From Candidatus Hydrogenedentota bacterium (lineage in GTDB: Bacteria; Hydrogenedentota; Hydrogenedentia; Hydrogenedentales; JAEUWI01): a stretch of DNA of 64,000 nucleotides. The translations under genes and the position numbers were made by a program. Every line of letters starts with the position of its first letter. Position 1 is the stretch's first letter. Positions 26,004 through 34,424 of this stretch are shown piece by piece. Where the stretch lies: positions 1 to 64,000 of the forward strand of contig JAEUWI010000043.1 of assembly GCA_016791475.1 (NCBI GenBank), read 5' to 3'. The notes beneath the pieces were generated by a model. It saw only the letters and a list, made by a program, of their open reading frames with translations, searched no databases and had not been told where the DNA came from.

Positions 26004-27521
26004 TCACCGTGCGAGGCGCAAATTGAAGTCTCGATCCAGCGAAGTTCCCCTCGGATCGCCGAGGCCCGATTCTCCATTCGACTTCGCTCGCGTCTTGGCG
26101 TCGCGGACGCCGAAGTCGATTTCCGCGAGGCGGTAGCTCTCGGCGGAATAGGTGGTGGGCGCTTCGGCGTGACTGAACATACGGCTTTCGATGCGAATGG
26201 CCGCGCCGTCGTCCGCGACGAAGCAATCGAGTATTCGGCCTTCCTGGGGATAGTCGATGATCGACCCGGTCTGAATTTCGATGTAGGGGAAGTCACCGGG
26301 GATGATTCGAGCGCGATTCCGATGGGTATGTCCCGTCAGGTGAAGGATGACGCCCGGATAGCGCGCGAGGGTGCGGCGGAATTCCGCGGTGGACACTTTG
26401 GGGCCGGGATAGGGAACGTTGAAGTCATCGGAGGGGTGGTGCGAGGCGACGATGACCCACTCCCCCGCTGCTTCGGCTGCTTCGAGTTCGGGGATGAGAA
26501 AGTCGTCAAAGTGCTCCCGGGTCAGCACGCCGTAGTAGAGGGGCAGTTTTTCGGGGCCTTCCGAGGCCACGGAGTTAAACACGATAAGCCGCAGCGGCAC
26601 TTCGGGCAGGGGCCGCACGCTGTACCACACCTCTTCCCGCGCCAGCGAGCCCTCGGTGAAGCCATGGCCGCGTGGCGCGGAGCTGCTCTCCAGATGGCCC
26701 GCGACGAAGGACCTGCGGGAGAGGAAGCGCCTTCCGGCGTCGGGCTCGATGGGGCCGGCTTCCAGGGCGTCCAGATCGAGTATGGTCCCCTGCGCGAGGA
26801 GGGGTGGCCCGGCGCCGGTGATTCGTGCGGGGCTCTGATCGGCGGTGGGCAGCATGGCATTCCATGCCGGGTCGATATCGTGAAATCCGAGGGTATTCGC
26901 GACGAAGGGAAAGAGGGCCGCGAACCATTCGTCGGGATCGTCCGCGACGCGGTCAATCGGGAAGTTTCCCGTCGCGAGGCCGTCGTGGTTTCCATAGCAG
27001 GTGTACCATGGAATCTCGCTATCGAGGCCCTCGGCGGCATAGGGCAGTTTGGGATTGAGGGCATCCGGAACGTCGCGAAGGTCGCCATCCAGCGCGCCGG
27101 AATCGGCCGTGACATCGTTGCCGTCCATGGTATCCATGAACCACTGGAGTTCATTTTCCTGGGCCAGATCGCAGAGGTCGCCGGTCATGAGCACGAAATC
27201 CACGGGGCGGTCGAGGGGCTGGCCTGCCTCGTGAAGCCCGTTGATGCGCTGGAGCGTGGCGTCGAGGGTGTGAATCCCCAGGGCCTCCTGGGGCCGCCAC
27301 GAGGGCGCGATGAGGGACTCGGTGCGGACGGCCCGGGCGGGACTCTCTTCGTCCACGATCTGGGGATCGGAGATGTGAATGAGACGAAGCAGGTGGGTGT
27401 CTGTGGCGTCGGGGCGGGGCACCAATTCGGGGTCGGCAGGTCGAGGACATCCGGCGAGGAGCACTCCACAGGCGATATAGATGGCCGGTTGGAGGACGCT
27501 GCGGAGGCTCCGACGTTTCAT
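26004..27521 (-). CDS. Lipoprotein metallophosphoesterase
   Basis: A 505-residue lipoprotein: a signal peptide with lipobox LLAGC (Cys25) places it on the periplasmic face or outer membrane. The calcineurin-like phosphoesterase motifs are all present: HISDPQ (D52), MTGDLCD, CYGNHDG, VASHHPSDD and LTGHTHRN. These residues hold a two-metal centre that hydrolyses phosphomono- or diesters. Size and order recall the actinobacterial PPA1498-like phosphoesterases, though this is recollection only. It is the last gene of a minus-strand series, 81 bp after the kinase gene. The C-terminus is Arg-rich and low in complexity. Confidence 0.85.
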   Translation of the reverse strand: MKRRSLRSVLQPAIYIACGVLLAGCPRPADPELVPRPDATDTHLLRLIHISDPQIVDEESPARAVRTESLIAPSWRPQEALGIHTLDATLQRINGLHEAGQPLDRPVDFVLMTGDLCDLAQENELQWFMDTMDGNDVTADSGALDGDLRDVPDALNPKLPYAAEGLDSEIPWYTCYGNHDGLATGNFPIDRVADDPDEWFAALFPFVANTLGFHDIDPAWNAMLPTADQSPARITGAGPPLLAQGTILDLDALEAGPIEPDAGRRFLSRRSFVAGHLESSSAPRGHGFTEGSLAREEVWYSVRPLPEVPLRLIVFNSVASEGPEKLPLYYGVLTREHFDDFLIPELEAAEAAGEWVIVASHHPSDDFNVPYPGPKVSTAEFRRTLARYPGVILHLTGHTHRNRARIIPGDFPYIEIQTGSIIDYPQEGRILDCFVADDGAAIRIESRMFSHAEAPTTYSAESYRLAEIDFGVRDAKTRAKSNGESGLGDPRGTSLDRDFNLRLAR

Positions 27522-27602
27522 ATCCCCTGACCCTCATGCCGGTACGCTCGAACAGCGTGGGGCAAACGGCAGACGGAGAGGCCTGGGAGCGGTCGCGCCA
27601 CG

Positions 27603-29654
27603 TCAGTCGATCCACTCCTTAAACTTGTCCTTTGTCTTGCGTAGCAATTCCTTGGGCTTTGATTCCCGCTTGCCCATATCGAGGGCATTGGAATTTTCCA
27701 CAATGGGCGGCAGCCCCGGACGTTCATAAAGATAGAGTACCTGGTCGGCCCGTAGATCATTGGGGTTGCTGATCTGGTTCCAGCGGGCCAGCTCCCCCAC
27801 CGTGACCCCGAAACGGCGCGCAATAATGTCGAGGGTGTCGCCGGCCTGGACCGTGTAGGTCTTGGCAGGTGCGGGTGCTTCCGGCGCGGGGGCGGGCGCG
27901 GGTTCGGGAACCGCCGCCTTGGCGACCTCGACGGGTTCAAGCTCCACTTCCTCGTCGACGGGAGTGGTGGCGGGTTCGTCGAGCGTCACGACGTCGGTTG
28001 CTTCCATGGTGATGGGCAATTCAGCCGCTTCGAGGAGCACGCCCGTGCCCGCCTGGGGTTCCGGCGTCGAAGTGAGCTGGTAGGGGTCCTGAACTACAAC
28101 CGACTCCAGCCCCGGAACGTTTTCTTCCGTCAGCGGGGCCACATCCACAACCGCTTCCGTCGTGGGAGGCACTGCGGGCGGGGTGATGGGTGGCGTAATC
28201 GGCGGGGTAATGGGCGGGGTAACGGGCGCTTCGGGCACAGGAGAACCCTCCACCGCAACGGGCGTCTCGACGGGCGCCTCCGGTGACCCCTGCGGTGCGA
28301 CCTCCGCCACGGCTGGTGCGGGCGCGGGTGCAGGTGCGGGTGTAGCGGGTGCGGGTGCAGATGCAGCAGGAGACGCAGGAGCGGGTGCGGGCAACGGCGC
28401 GGGCTTCGTTGCGGGCTCGGCCTTTCGCGGGGTCGTTTTTGCCGGCTTAGGCACAATGCGATCCGGCTCACTCTCCTCGACCGACTCCGCCGTTTCGGCG
28501 GACTCGCCGCCTGGCACGGCAACCGGGGGTGTATTCTCGGACGCAGGGGCCGAGGCGATGCCATCGAGCATGTCCATCGCCAACTGAATGGGGACGTCGC
28601 GCAGCCCGACAAAGGCCACGGCGGCGATGGCCAGACCGGCAAGCCCGGCGATGGCCCAGCGCGTGAAGGAGCCGTGCCAGGCACTGGCCAGCATGGAGTC
28701 GTCTTCTTCACTCTCTTCGGTCATGTCGCCCGAAGTAATGAGGAAACGAATGGACTCCAGCTCGGCGGCAAACTCGGCGGCCGAGGCAAATCTCAGGTGT
28801 GAATGCTTCTCCAGTGCCCGGTCGATTGCATCGGTCAGCAGCGGATGGGGCACCCGCCCGCTGGGGCGGACGATGGGTTTCGGGTCCAGATTCAGATGCC
28901 CGTTAAATACATCGGTGAGGGAACCTGTGAAGGGCGTCTGCCCGGCCACGAGCTGATAAAGCATCACGCCGACCGCGTAAAGGTCGGAGGCGGGCACCAC
29001 GGGGCCATAGGTGACGGAATCGATCTGCTCCGGCGCCATGTAGAGGGGCGTGCCGGGGCTGCGGCTTCCGGGATGGGTCAGGGTGGTGACATCGGGATCC
29101 TGCTCTTCCTGACGGGCCACACCGAAGTCCATGATCTTGGCGATGTAGCGCCCGGTACCGTCCTGCGTAAGAATAACGTTGGCCGGCTTGATGTCCCGAT
29201 GGATAATCCCCCGGGCGTGGACATGGGCGAGGCCGTGGAGGCACTGGATGGCGATGTCCACGGCGTCGCCGATGGGAAAGCTTCTCGATTCCCGGCGATA
29301 GGCGGCGAGAACGTGATCGAGGGTATCACCATCGACGTACTCCATGACGAGGTGCAACTGATCGCCTTCGTCGTGGAGATCGAAGAGGGTTACGATGTGG
29401 GGATGGGCACCGATGCGGGCGTGGAGCAGACATTCGCGCTTGATGCGGCGCAGGATCTGGCCCGCGGCGGTGCGGTCCGCGCGGATCGACTTGATGGCGA
29501 CGCGCCGGTGAAGCTTGGTGTCTTCGGCCAGATGCACCTCACCCATGGAGCCTGAGCCGAGCTTGCGGATGATCCGATAGCGGTGGCCTGGCAACTTGAG
29601 TGCGGGTGGCGGTGTGGCGCCCCCGACAAAATCTGTATCGATGTGATCCGACAC
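27603..29654 (-). CDS. Transmembrane Ser/Thr protein kinase with LysM domain
   Basis: A 683-residue Hanks-type kinase. The cytoplasmic kinase domain (about 25-305) has the Gly loop GSGSMGEV (33-40), K55, HRD (152-154), DFG (176-178) and MAPEQ. One membrane span follows at 332-351. The outside part is a long Pro/Ala/Glu-rich linker containing a PITPP repeat, then a LysM domain (about 598-645, TYTVQAGDTLDIIARRFGVT). LysM binds peptidoglycan or chitin-like glycans, so the protein is built to sense the cell wall, as PASTA kinases do by other means. The start is a GTG with AAGG seven bases upstream. Confidence 0.9.
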   Translation of the reverse strand: MSDHIDTDFVGGATPPPALKLPGHRYRIIRKLGSGSMGEVHLAEDTKLHRRVAIKSIRADRTAAGQILRRIKRECLLHARIGAHPHIVTLFDLHDEGDQLHLVMEYVDGDTLDHVLAAYRRESRSFPIGDAVDIAIQCLHGLAHVHARGIIHRDIKPANVILTQDGTGRYIAKIMDFGVARQEEQDPDVTTLTHPGSRSPGTPLYMAPEQIDSVTYGPVVPASDLYAVGVMLYQLVAGQTPFTGSLTDVFNGHLNLDPKPIVRPSGRVPHPLLTDAIDRALEKHSHLRFASAAEFAAELESIRFLITSGDMTEESEEDDSMLASAWHGSFTRWAIAGLAGLAIAAVAFVGLRDVPIQLAMDMLDGIASAPASENTPPVAVPGGESAETAESVEESEPDRIVPKPAKTTPRKAEPATKPAPLPAPAPASPAASAPAPATPAPAPAPAPAVAEVAPQGSPEAPVETPVAVEGSPVPEAPVTPPITPPITPPITPPAVPPTTEAVVDVAPLTEENVPGLESVVVQDPYQLTSTPEPQAGTGVLLEAAELPITMEATDVVTLDEPATTPVDEEVELEPVEVAKAAVPEPAPAPAPEAPAPAKTYTVQAGDTLDIIARRFGVTVGELARWNQISNPNDLRADQVLYLYERPGLPPIVENSNALDMGKRESKPKELLRKTKDKFKEWID

Positions 29655-29794
29655 GTGGAAACCTTGATAGCAGGGTCTTGACGGCGATCAGTAGCCGCGA
29701 TCACGGAATGGATAACGGGACGAATTCGCTCGCGAGGCCTTTTGAAATTGTAGCATGGCGCGGGATCCCCGTCAAAGGACCGCTGCGCCGTAAC

Positions 29795-30538
29795 TTAGAC
29801 CAGGTTTCTACGGGGCGCCTGCGCGCGTTGCAGGTAACGCATGAGTCCTAACAAGAATATGCCCATGGCCAGGAGGTGGTACCCCGAGAGTCCGCCCACC
29901 AGACGGGGGGTATCCCTGAAATATTCATGGGCAAATCGAAAAATACCATAAAACATGAGATAAAGATGAAATAACTGTCCTTGAAAGCGGCCCAGCCGCC
30001 AGCACGCGAGGGCAAATCCCGCCATTATCAGGTTAAAGGCGCACTCCAGTGGCACGGCGGGCCAGCGCTCCATTCCCGAGCTGTCCGCAAGGGTGTACCA
30101 CGCGGGGGCCATGGGCCGACCGAGGCAACAGCCACTCGCGAGGCACCCCACCCGGCCGAGGGCCAGTCCGAGGGGCGCGACCACGGCAAAGAGATCACCC
30201 GTTGCTTTGTTGTATCCCGTCAGGTGCTTCACAAGTTCCACGGCCCCATAGCCGCCGAGGAATGCGCCGGTGATGCTCTTGCCGGTCAGCCACTGGCGCC
30301 AGACCAGGGCGGGGTGCTCCGCGTAGTCCGGCCAGTGCATCCAGCCCTCCGCAAAGAGATAGGCCGCCTTTGCGCCGAGGAAGGCCCCGCCCAGCGCGGC
30401 GAGGTAGATGTAGACCATGCGGGGATCGCGGGCCTCGGGCTTGCGCCGGAGGAGTTGGCTCCAGATCAGGCTGGAGAGGAGGATCCCGACGATGGCGAGG
30501 ACGGGATAGAGCCAAGCATTAGCCACAGCAGCTTCCAC
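29795..30538 (-). CDS. Lgt-like membrane protein (divergent prolipoprotein diacylglyceryl transferase family)
   Basis: A 247-residue membrane protein with about seven hydrophobic spans and the Lgt fold signature LGRVGCLASGCCLGRP (about 128-142), corresponding to the GRIGNFINGE loop of true Lgt. It lacks the HGG motif with the catalytic His of Lgt (here ITGAFLGGYGAVE), and it has a Cys pair (C137, C138) where Lgt has Asn-Gly. It is therefore probably not the housekeeping lipoprotein enzyme. Its GTG start lies inside the end of the radical SAM gene (20-nt overlap), so the two are made together. A role in moving or modifying a glycerolipid is inference. Confidence 0.75.
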   Translation of the reverse strand: MEAAVANAWLYPVLAIVGILLSSLIWSQLLRRKPEARDPRMVYIYLAALGGAFLGAKAAYLFAEGWMHWPDYAEHPALVWRQWLTGKSITGAFLGGYGAVELVKHLTGYNKATGDLFAVVAPLGLALGRVGCLASGCCLGRPMAPAWYTLADSSGMERWPAVPLECAFNLIMAGFALACWRLGRFQGQLFHLYLMFYGIFRFAHEYFRDTPRLVGGLSGYHLLAMGIFLLGLMRYLQRAQAPRRNLV

Positions 30539-31850
30539 CGCCGCAACAGGCCTCCGCCGGGGCGTTCCACGTGCCGGGGAACTGGGAATAGTAGCGGCAA
30601 AAGGAATCGAGCTGGCCGTCGGGCCGGATCACGTGGGTGCAGCAACGGTCGATGCGATCCTGATCCCAGGTCCACGCGTCCATGAAGGGTTTAATGAAGA
30701 GTCGGAAGGTCTGGGACTCGTCGAGCTCGAAGTTCTTGAGCAGATCGCCCAGGGGCTCGGATTCGCAGCCGCAATGGGCCAGGTCGTCCAGGTTGTAGTT
30801 CATGCGGTTGGCGAGGAAGCTCTGGAACTGGGAGAAGTCGATGAAGTCGCTCACGGCGCGGATGCCTTCGGGCGTCTTGAGGAGATAGCCGATGGTGGCG
30901 CAGTTGGGATCGCCGCAGGGCAGGGGCGTGAAGTCCTCGGCCTTGAGTTGGCCTGCGGATTGATCGATTAGGCCGAGAATCACATCGGCGGTGTTAAGAC
31001 GCTGGGTACGGCCTCGGTCCTCCCCCGCTGTGACCGACTGACGGCCCGAGAAGGTCATGGGCTGAAAAGCGACGCCACGGATATGGGGATATTGCAGGCC
31101 GAAGGCCACGGCCTCCCATACGTGATTCAGGTTGCCGGGCGTGACCGTCATCGCGAGGGTGATGGGCAGTCCGCCCCTCGTCATGGCGCCCGCCACTTCA
31201 ATGGCGCGCTGGCGCGTCTTGCGGAGGTCCGCGCCGCGCAGGGCCTTCTGCTCCGCCTCTTGCGGACCATCAAACTGGAGATAGAGTTGGAGGCCGCCGC
31301 GACGGTACATGGCGTCGAGTTCGCGGGCGAAGTCGGGGTCGTTGGCGAGGCGCACGCCGTTGGTGTTCAGGAGCACGTAGTCGATGCGCGGGTGCGCCTG
31401 CGCCCAGGCGAGGAGGCGGAAGAACTCAGGGTGGAGCGTGGGCTCGCCGCCGGAGAGCTGGAGGATCTCTATCTTGCCCTTCCGCGCGATGACGCCATCG
31501 ACGCGCTGCTGGAAGTCTTCGAAGGTGATGGCGTCGACTTCTTTGGATTGGGGCGAATTGGCGTAGCAGGCCGGACAGGCCAGGTTGCAGCTATCCACGA
31601 TCTCGATGAGGGCCAGGCAGGTGGAAAGGGTCTCAAAGGGGTCGTTGCCGCAGCAGGCTCCGCCGTTGCAGCAGGAGGATGCGCCGCTGGAGACATTGTA
31701 GAAGCGTTCGTCGCTGCTGATGCAGAGGCTGTGATCGCCGTGGGTCGGGCAGGTGCGTTCGAGGTAGACCTTGCCTTCGGATGCGACGACCTGGCCGGGA
31801 ACGGGATCGAGGCAGATGGGGCAGCGGGTGGTGGTTGATTTTAGAATCAT
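30519..31850 (-). CDS. Radical SAM protein, MJ0619/Tes-like, with CC-x4-CC termini
   Basis: A 443-residue radical SAM enzyme. The cluster motif is C88-x3-C92-x2-C95 (CNLACPACYA), followed by LQLSGGEPTLHPEF and VLLNTNGVRL. Before it is a zinc-ribbon-like segment RCPIC...ERTCPTHGDH. A later PLPCGDPNCATIGYL adds Cys ligands. This layout recalls the MJ0619 family, which includes the archaeal tetraether lipid synthase Tes; that is recollection, not a search result. A paired motif CCNGGACCG (60-68) recurs as CCGGGSCCG at the very C-terminus. The ATG at 31850 is preferred to an upstream TTG because it opens just before the first Cys motif. The Lgt-like gene overlaps its end. Confidence 0.8.
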   Translation of the reverse strand: MILKSTTTRCPICLDPVPGQVVASEGKVYLERTCPTHGDHSLCISSDERFYNVSSGASSCCNGGACCGNDPFETLSTCLALIEIVDSCNLACPACYANSPQSKEVDAITFEDFQQRVDGVIARKGKIEILQLSGGEPTLHPEFFRLLAWAQAHPRIDYVLLNTNGVRLANDPDFARELDAMYRRGGLQLYLQFDGPQEAEQKALRGADLRKTRQRAIEVAGAMTRGGLPITLAMTVTPGNLNHVWEAVAFGLQYPHIRGVAFQPMTFSGRQSVTAGEDRGRTQRLNTADVILGLIDQSAGQLKAEDFTPLPCGDPNCATIGYLLKTPEGIRAVSDFIDFSQFQSFLANRMNYNLDDLAHCGCESEPLGDLLKNFELDESQTFRLFIKPFMDAWTWDQDRIDRCCTHVIRPDGQLDSFCRYYSQFPGTWNAPAEACCGGGSCCG

Positions 31851-31922
31851 CTTCGTCGAATCCAACTGAAGTCTCTCCGCACTGAGTATCGACCCATCGC
31901 CCTGTCAGCGAAATGCATCGGC

Positions 31923-32022
31923 GTGGGTTGGGCATCTTGCCTGACCGCTCGACCTCGGCGTTTTCCGGGGCGCGCGCTTTCCACCTGATTCCTGGGATGG
32001 TCAGGCTGGAAGCCTAACCCAC
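31923..32022. repeat. Imperfect 24-nt inverted repeat
   Basis: gtgggttgggcatcttgcct then gacc (31923-31946) pairs with ggtcaggctggaagcctaac then ccac (31999-32022), with a few mismatches and about 52 bp between the arms. The ggctggaagcc core resembles ggctggaaagcccg near 60485. It lies in the 210-bp gap before the radical SAM gene, where I see no gene. Confidence 0.6.
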
Positions 32023-32060
32023 GTTGGCGCGCCTCGCATGGACCGAATGCGCGCAATTCA

Positions 32061-32420
32061 TCAAAAATATGATCCGACTTCATTTGCGAGGCTGACCACC
32101 GCGCAGCCACCAATGGCCAGGAACGTGTTCGACACCAATACGACGAGTGCGAGTGGAATGGCTAACAGCACTCTGTTGAGCGCGCGCTCGCCAAGCTCAC
32201 CGACGAGCAAAACGCTCCACGGATAGAGTATGAGGAAGGACAGGGCAAGGATGCCTTTGAGTTGAGGGCCTGGAAAATCCACGCTGTCCAACCCGGGAAT
32301 CCCCGATTGCCCCAGCCACAGCCCGGTCCCTGCGAGCAAGATGGCCGGACTCAGACCCCACGCGATGAAGAGCGGAAGTCCTATACGCTGAAATGGCTTC
32401 TGTGCCTCAAGGTCGCTCAT
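32061..32420 (-). CDS. Small membrane protein, paralogue of 32495-32893
   Basis: A 119-residue protein with three or four hydrophobic segments (LPLFIAWGLSPAILLAGTGL, GILALSFLILYPWSVLLVG, VLLAIPLALVVLVSNTFLA). It shares its layout with the next gene upstream: an acidic/polar N-terminus, a P-L/F-IAWxLxPA first span, and a final span ending FLAxGxCAV. The two are diverged tandem duplicates. The ATG at 32420 has AGGGAG nine bases upstream; the frame extends upstream to a long but unlikely N-terminus. Function is unknown; it appears to be the last gene of the SGNH hydrolase operon. Confidence 0.75.
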   Translation of the reverse strand: MSDLEAQKPFQRIGLPLFIAWGLSPAILLAGTGLWLGQSGIPGLDSVDFPGPQLKGILALSFLILYPWSVLLVGELGERALNRVLLAIPLALVVLVSNTFLAIGGCAVVSLANEVGSYF

Positions 32421-32494
32421 GAGCACAATCTCCCTCATTGATGTCTGCCGAATGCTATCACACCAAAACACTTCTATCAATTGGCGTCGGGCGC

Positions 32495-32893
32495 CTACTG
32501 AATATGAAAGGGCGGGTCGATCACGGCGCAGGCGCCGAAAGCCAGGAAGAGGTTTACGGCGCACATGACGCCGAAGATGGGCAACACGGCGATGACTTTG
32601 GCGGGGGTGGTCCAGTTGGCCGGGTAGACCATCCAGATGCTCCAGGCGAAGAGGACGGGGATGCCGCCCATCACGCCGGTGAAGAGGAGGAGGCTTGGAA
32701 AGGCGTCGTCCATTTTGAGTTCCATGCAGAGGCCCGCGAGGATCATGAGCACGGCGGGCGCGAGAGCCCAGGCGATGACCAGGGGGAGGGGACGACGGCT
32801 CGGCACTGAGACCCCCGCTGTTTCGGCCGCTTCGACTGCTTCGGGGGCCTGTTCGGCTTGCGTCTCATTCACTTCGGGTTCTTGATCGCTCAT
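32495..32893 (-). CDS. Small membrane protein with acidic N-terminus
   Basis: A 132-residue protein: a Glu/Ala-rich N-terminal tail (about 1-30) and then four likely membrane spans (LPLVIAWALAPAVLMILAGL, FPSLLLFTGVMGGIPVLFAW, WMVYPANWTTPAKVIAVLPI, MCAVNLFLAFGACAVI). GAGGAG seven bases before the ATG fixes the start, and only four bases separate it from the SGNH hydrolase stop, so they are co-transcribed. It is homologous by eye to the protein at 32061-32420. No known family was recognised. Confidence 0.8.
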   Translation of the reverse strand: MSDQEPEVNETQAEQAPEAVEAAETAGVSVPSRRPLPLVIAWALAPAVLMILAGLCMELKMDDAFPSLLLFTGVMGGIPVLFAWSIWMVYPANWTTPAKVIAVLPIFGVMCAVNLFLAFGACAVIDPPFHIQ

Positions 32894-32897
32894 GGGT

Positions 32898-34229
32898 TCA
32901 CTCCTCGGGGAAAAGGGCCATCAGGGCATCGGCGAAGATGACCTGGCCACGTACATCGGGGTGGTTGATGGAATTGGCGAGCAGGGTCGTGTAGGGGATG
33001 CCCTTGCGCCAGAGACCGCACCAGGTGCGGGAGGCGTCGGCGACAGCGACGCCGTTGGCCTCGGCGAAGGTGTAGAGCCCTTGAACGTAGGGACGCGGAT
33101 CTTCGTCGAACTTGACCGAGGTCATCTTCATCCAGTCGAGGCGGACGAGATGGGGCGTGATAATGACGGGCTCCGCGCCTGCGCCGCGGAGTTTGTCCAT
33201 GATGAGCGTGTAGTGGGTGTTGAGCGCCTCGCCCTGGAGGTAGGCGTCGTTCACCCATTCCATGGTGACCAGATCGGGCTTGCGATCCAGTACGTCACGC
33301 TGAAAGTCGTGCTCTCCGCCCGCGGGCGCTTCGAGGTAGTTCTTGCTGCCGTAACCGGGCCAGGCGGCGGTGTGGAGGGTGATTTCCGACTTGGGATAGC
33401 GCTTGCGCAGTCGCTCCGCGAACTGGTTCTGATACCAGAGGGTGGTGTCCCCCCCCACGCCGCCGCCGGCCGTGCAACTGTCGCCCCAGGCCACGATGGT
33501 GACGGGTTCACCCGCTTCCAGCTTGGCCAGGGTCTTCGGGAGGAATTGCTCGGCCGGGTAGTACTCCGGCGGGGTGGCTTCCACGGCGATCTGCTCGACG
33601 GGAAGGAGGTTTTCCTCGGTGAGGGCGGCGAGGTTGCCGGGATTCCACACGGAGCCGACGTGGTGCTCGCCTTTTGCCAACGCGGGCGGCAGATCCACGC
33701 CGAGGCCGGCGGTGCCCACGACGAGCCGCACCTGGCCCGCTTCATTCATGGCGATGCTGTCGAGGCGCGCGGGGCCGTAGGTGTAATCGATGAGGACCTT
33801 TTCATCCGCAGCGATGGCGCCGAGTTCCAAGCGGCCGATGGAGCCCCAGAGGGGATCGAGGGCGTAGTCCTTGCCCAGCGCGCAGACGGTGCCGTCGATT
33901 TTTCGGACCACGACCGTTTCGGGGCGCAGCAGCCCGGTGGCGGTGCACTCCTGGGTAACGAGGGCCCTGAGGTTTACGCCCTTGGTCCAGCCGCTGGCCT
34001 TTTCATTGAAGAGGGGCAGGGCGTATTCCTCCCCTTTCACACTGATCGGTTCCGGCTCGGGAACGACCAGGCGGACTGGATCGGCCAGGGCGATTTCGAC
34101 GCCGTCGATGGTGACGGAACCGGGCCCAACGTCCACGTGCCAGCCTTCGGCGGCGTGGAGGGGCATGGCGTTGAGTAGGTCGGGGTCTGCGGTGAGAAAC
34201 GAAGCTGCAACGAGTAGCAGAGAGAGCAT
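32898..34229 (-). CDS. Secreted SGNH/GDSL-type esterase
   Basis: A 443-residue exported protein. It begins with a short signal peptide (MLSLLLVAASFLTA), a beta-rich N-terminal domain of about 200 residues, and then an SGNH hydrolase domain. The nucleophile block is IVAWGDSCTAGG, further blocks are LVTMEWVNDAY and the C-terminal NHPDVRG, which supplies the catalytic His. Such enzymes remove acetyl or other acyl groups from carbohydrates or lipids. The ATG at 34229 has AGGA eight bases upstream and starts the signal peptide; the frame is open for 92 codons upstream without meaning. It is divergent from the sialidase-like gene, and both may act on decorated glycans. Confidence 0.83.
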   Translation of the reverse strand: MLSLLLVAASFLTADPDLLNAMPLHAAEGWHVDVGPGSVTIDGVEIALADPVRLVVPEPEPISVKGEEYALPLFNEKASGWTKGVNLRALVTQECTATGLLRPETVVVRKIDGTVCALGKDYALDPLWGSIGRLELGAIAADEKVLIDYTYGPARLDSIAMNEAGQVRLVVGTAGLGVDLPPALAKGEHHVGSVWNPGNLAALTEENLLPVEQIAVEATPPEYYPAEQFLPKTLAKLEAGEPVTIVAWGDSCTAGGGVGGDTTLWYQNQFAERLRKRYPKSEITLHTAAWPGYGSKNYLEAPAGGEHDFQRDVLDRKPDLVTMEWVNDAYLQGEALNTHYTLIMDKLRGAGAEPVIITPHLVRLDWMKMTSVKFDEDPRPYVQGLYTFAEANGVAVADASRTWCGLWRKGIPYTTLLANSINHPDVRGQVIFADALMALFPEE

Positions 34230-34424
34230 GGGGCAATTCCTATGGGTTCGAGTGGCGTAGTATAAGGGACGGCGACGGGCTTTTCGCAATGTTACGGGAC
34301 GGGTGTGGTGGATGATCGGGCCGATCGGGCGGATCGGACCGATCTTAGTGTAGAGAAGTTGCAGCGTGTTGGGCGAATGTCCCATGATCGCGGTTGAACA
34401 ATCACCAACGAGGAAATAGACCCC

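Noticed and set aside
26169-27530. 453-codon plus-strand open frame
   Set aside because: Lies opposite the lipoprotein phosphoesterase gene and is Gly/Val/Glu-rich without recognisable domains.
29795-30538. Housekeeping lgt (prolipoprotein diacylglyceryl transferase)
   Set aside because: The fold loop is Lgt-like, but the HGG catalytic motif is missing and a Cys pair replaces Asn-Gly in the signature, so the gene symbol was withheld.
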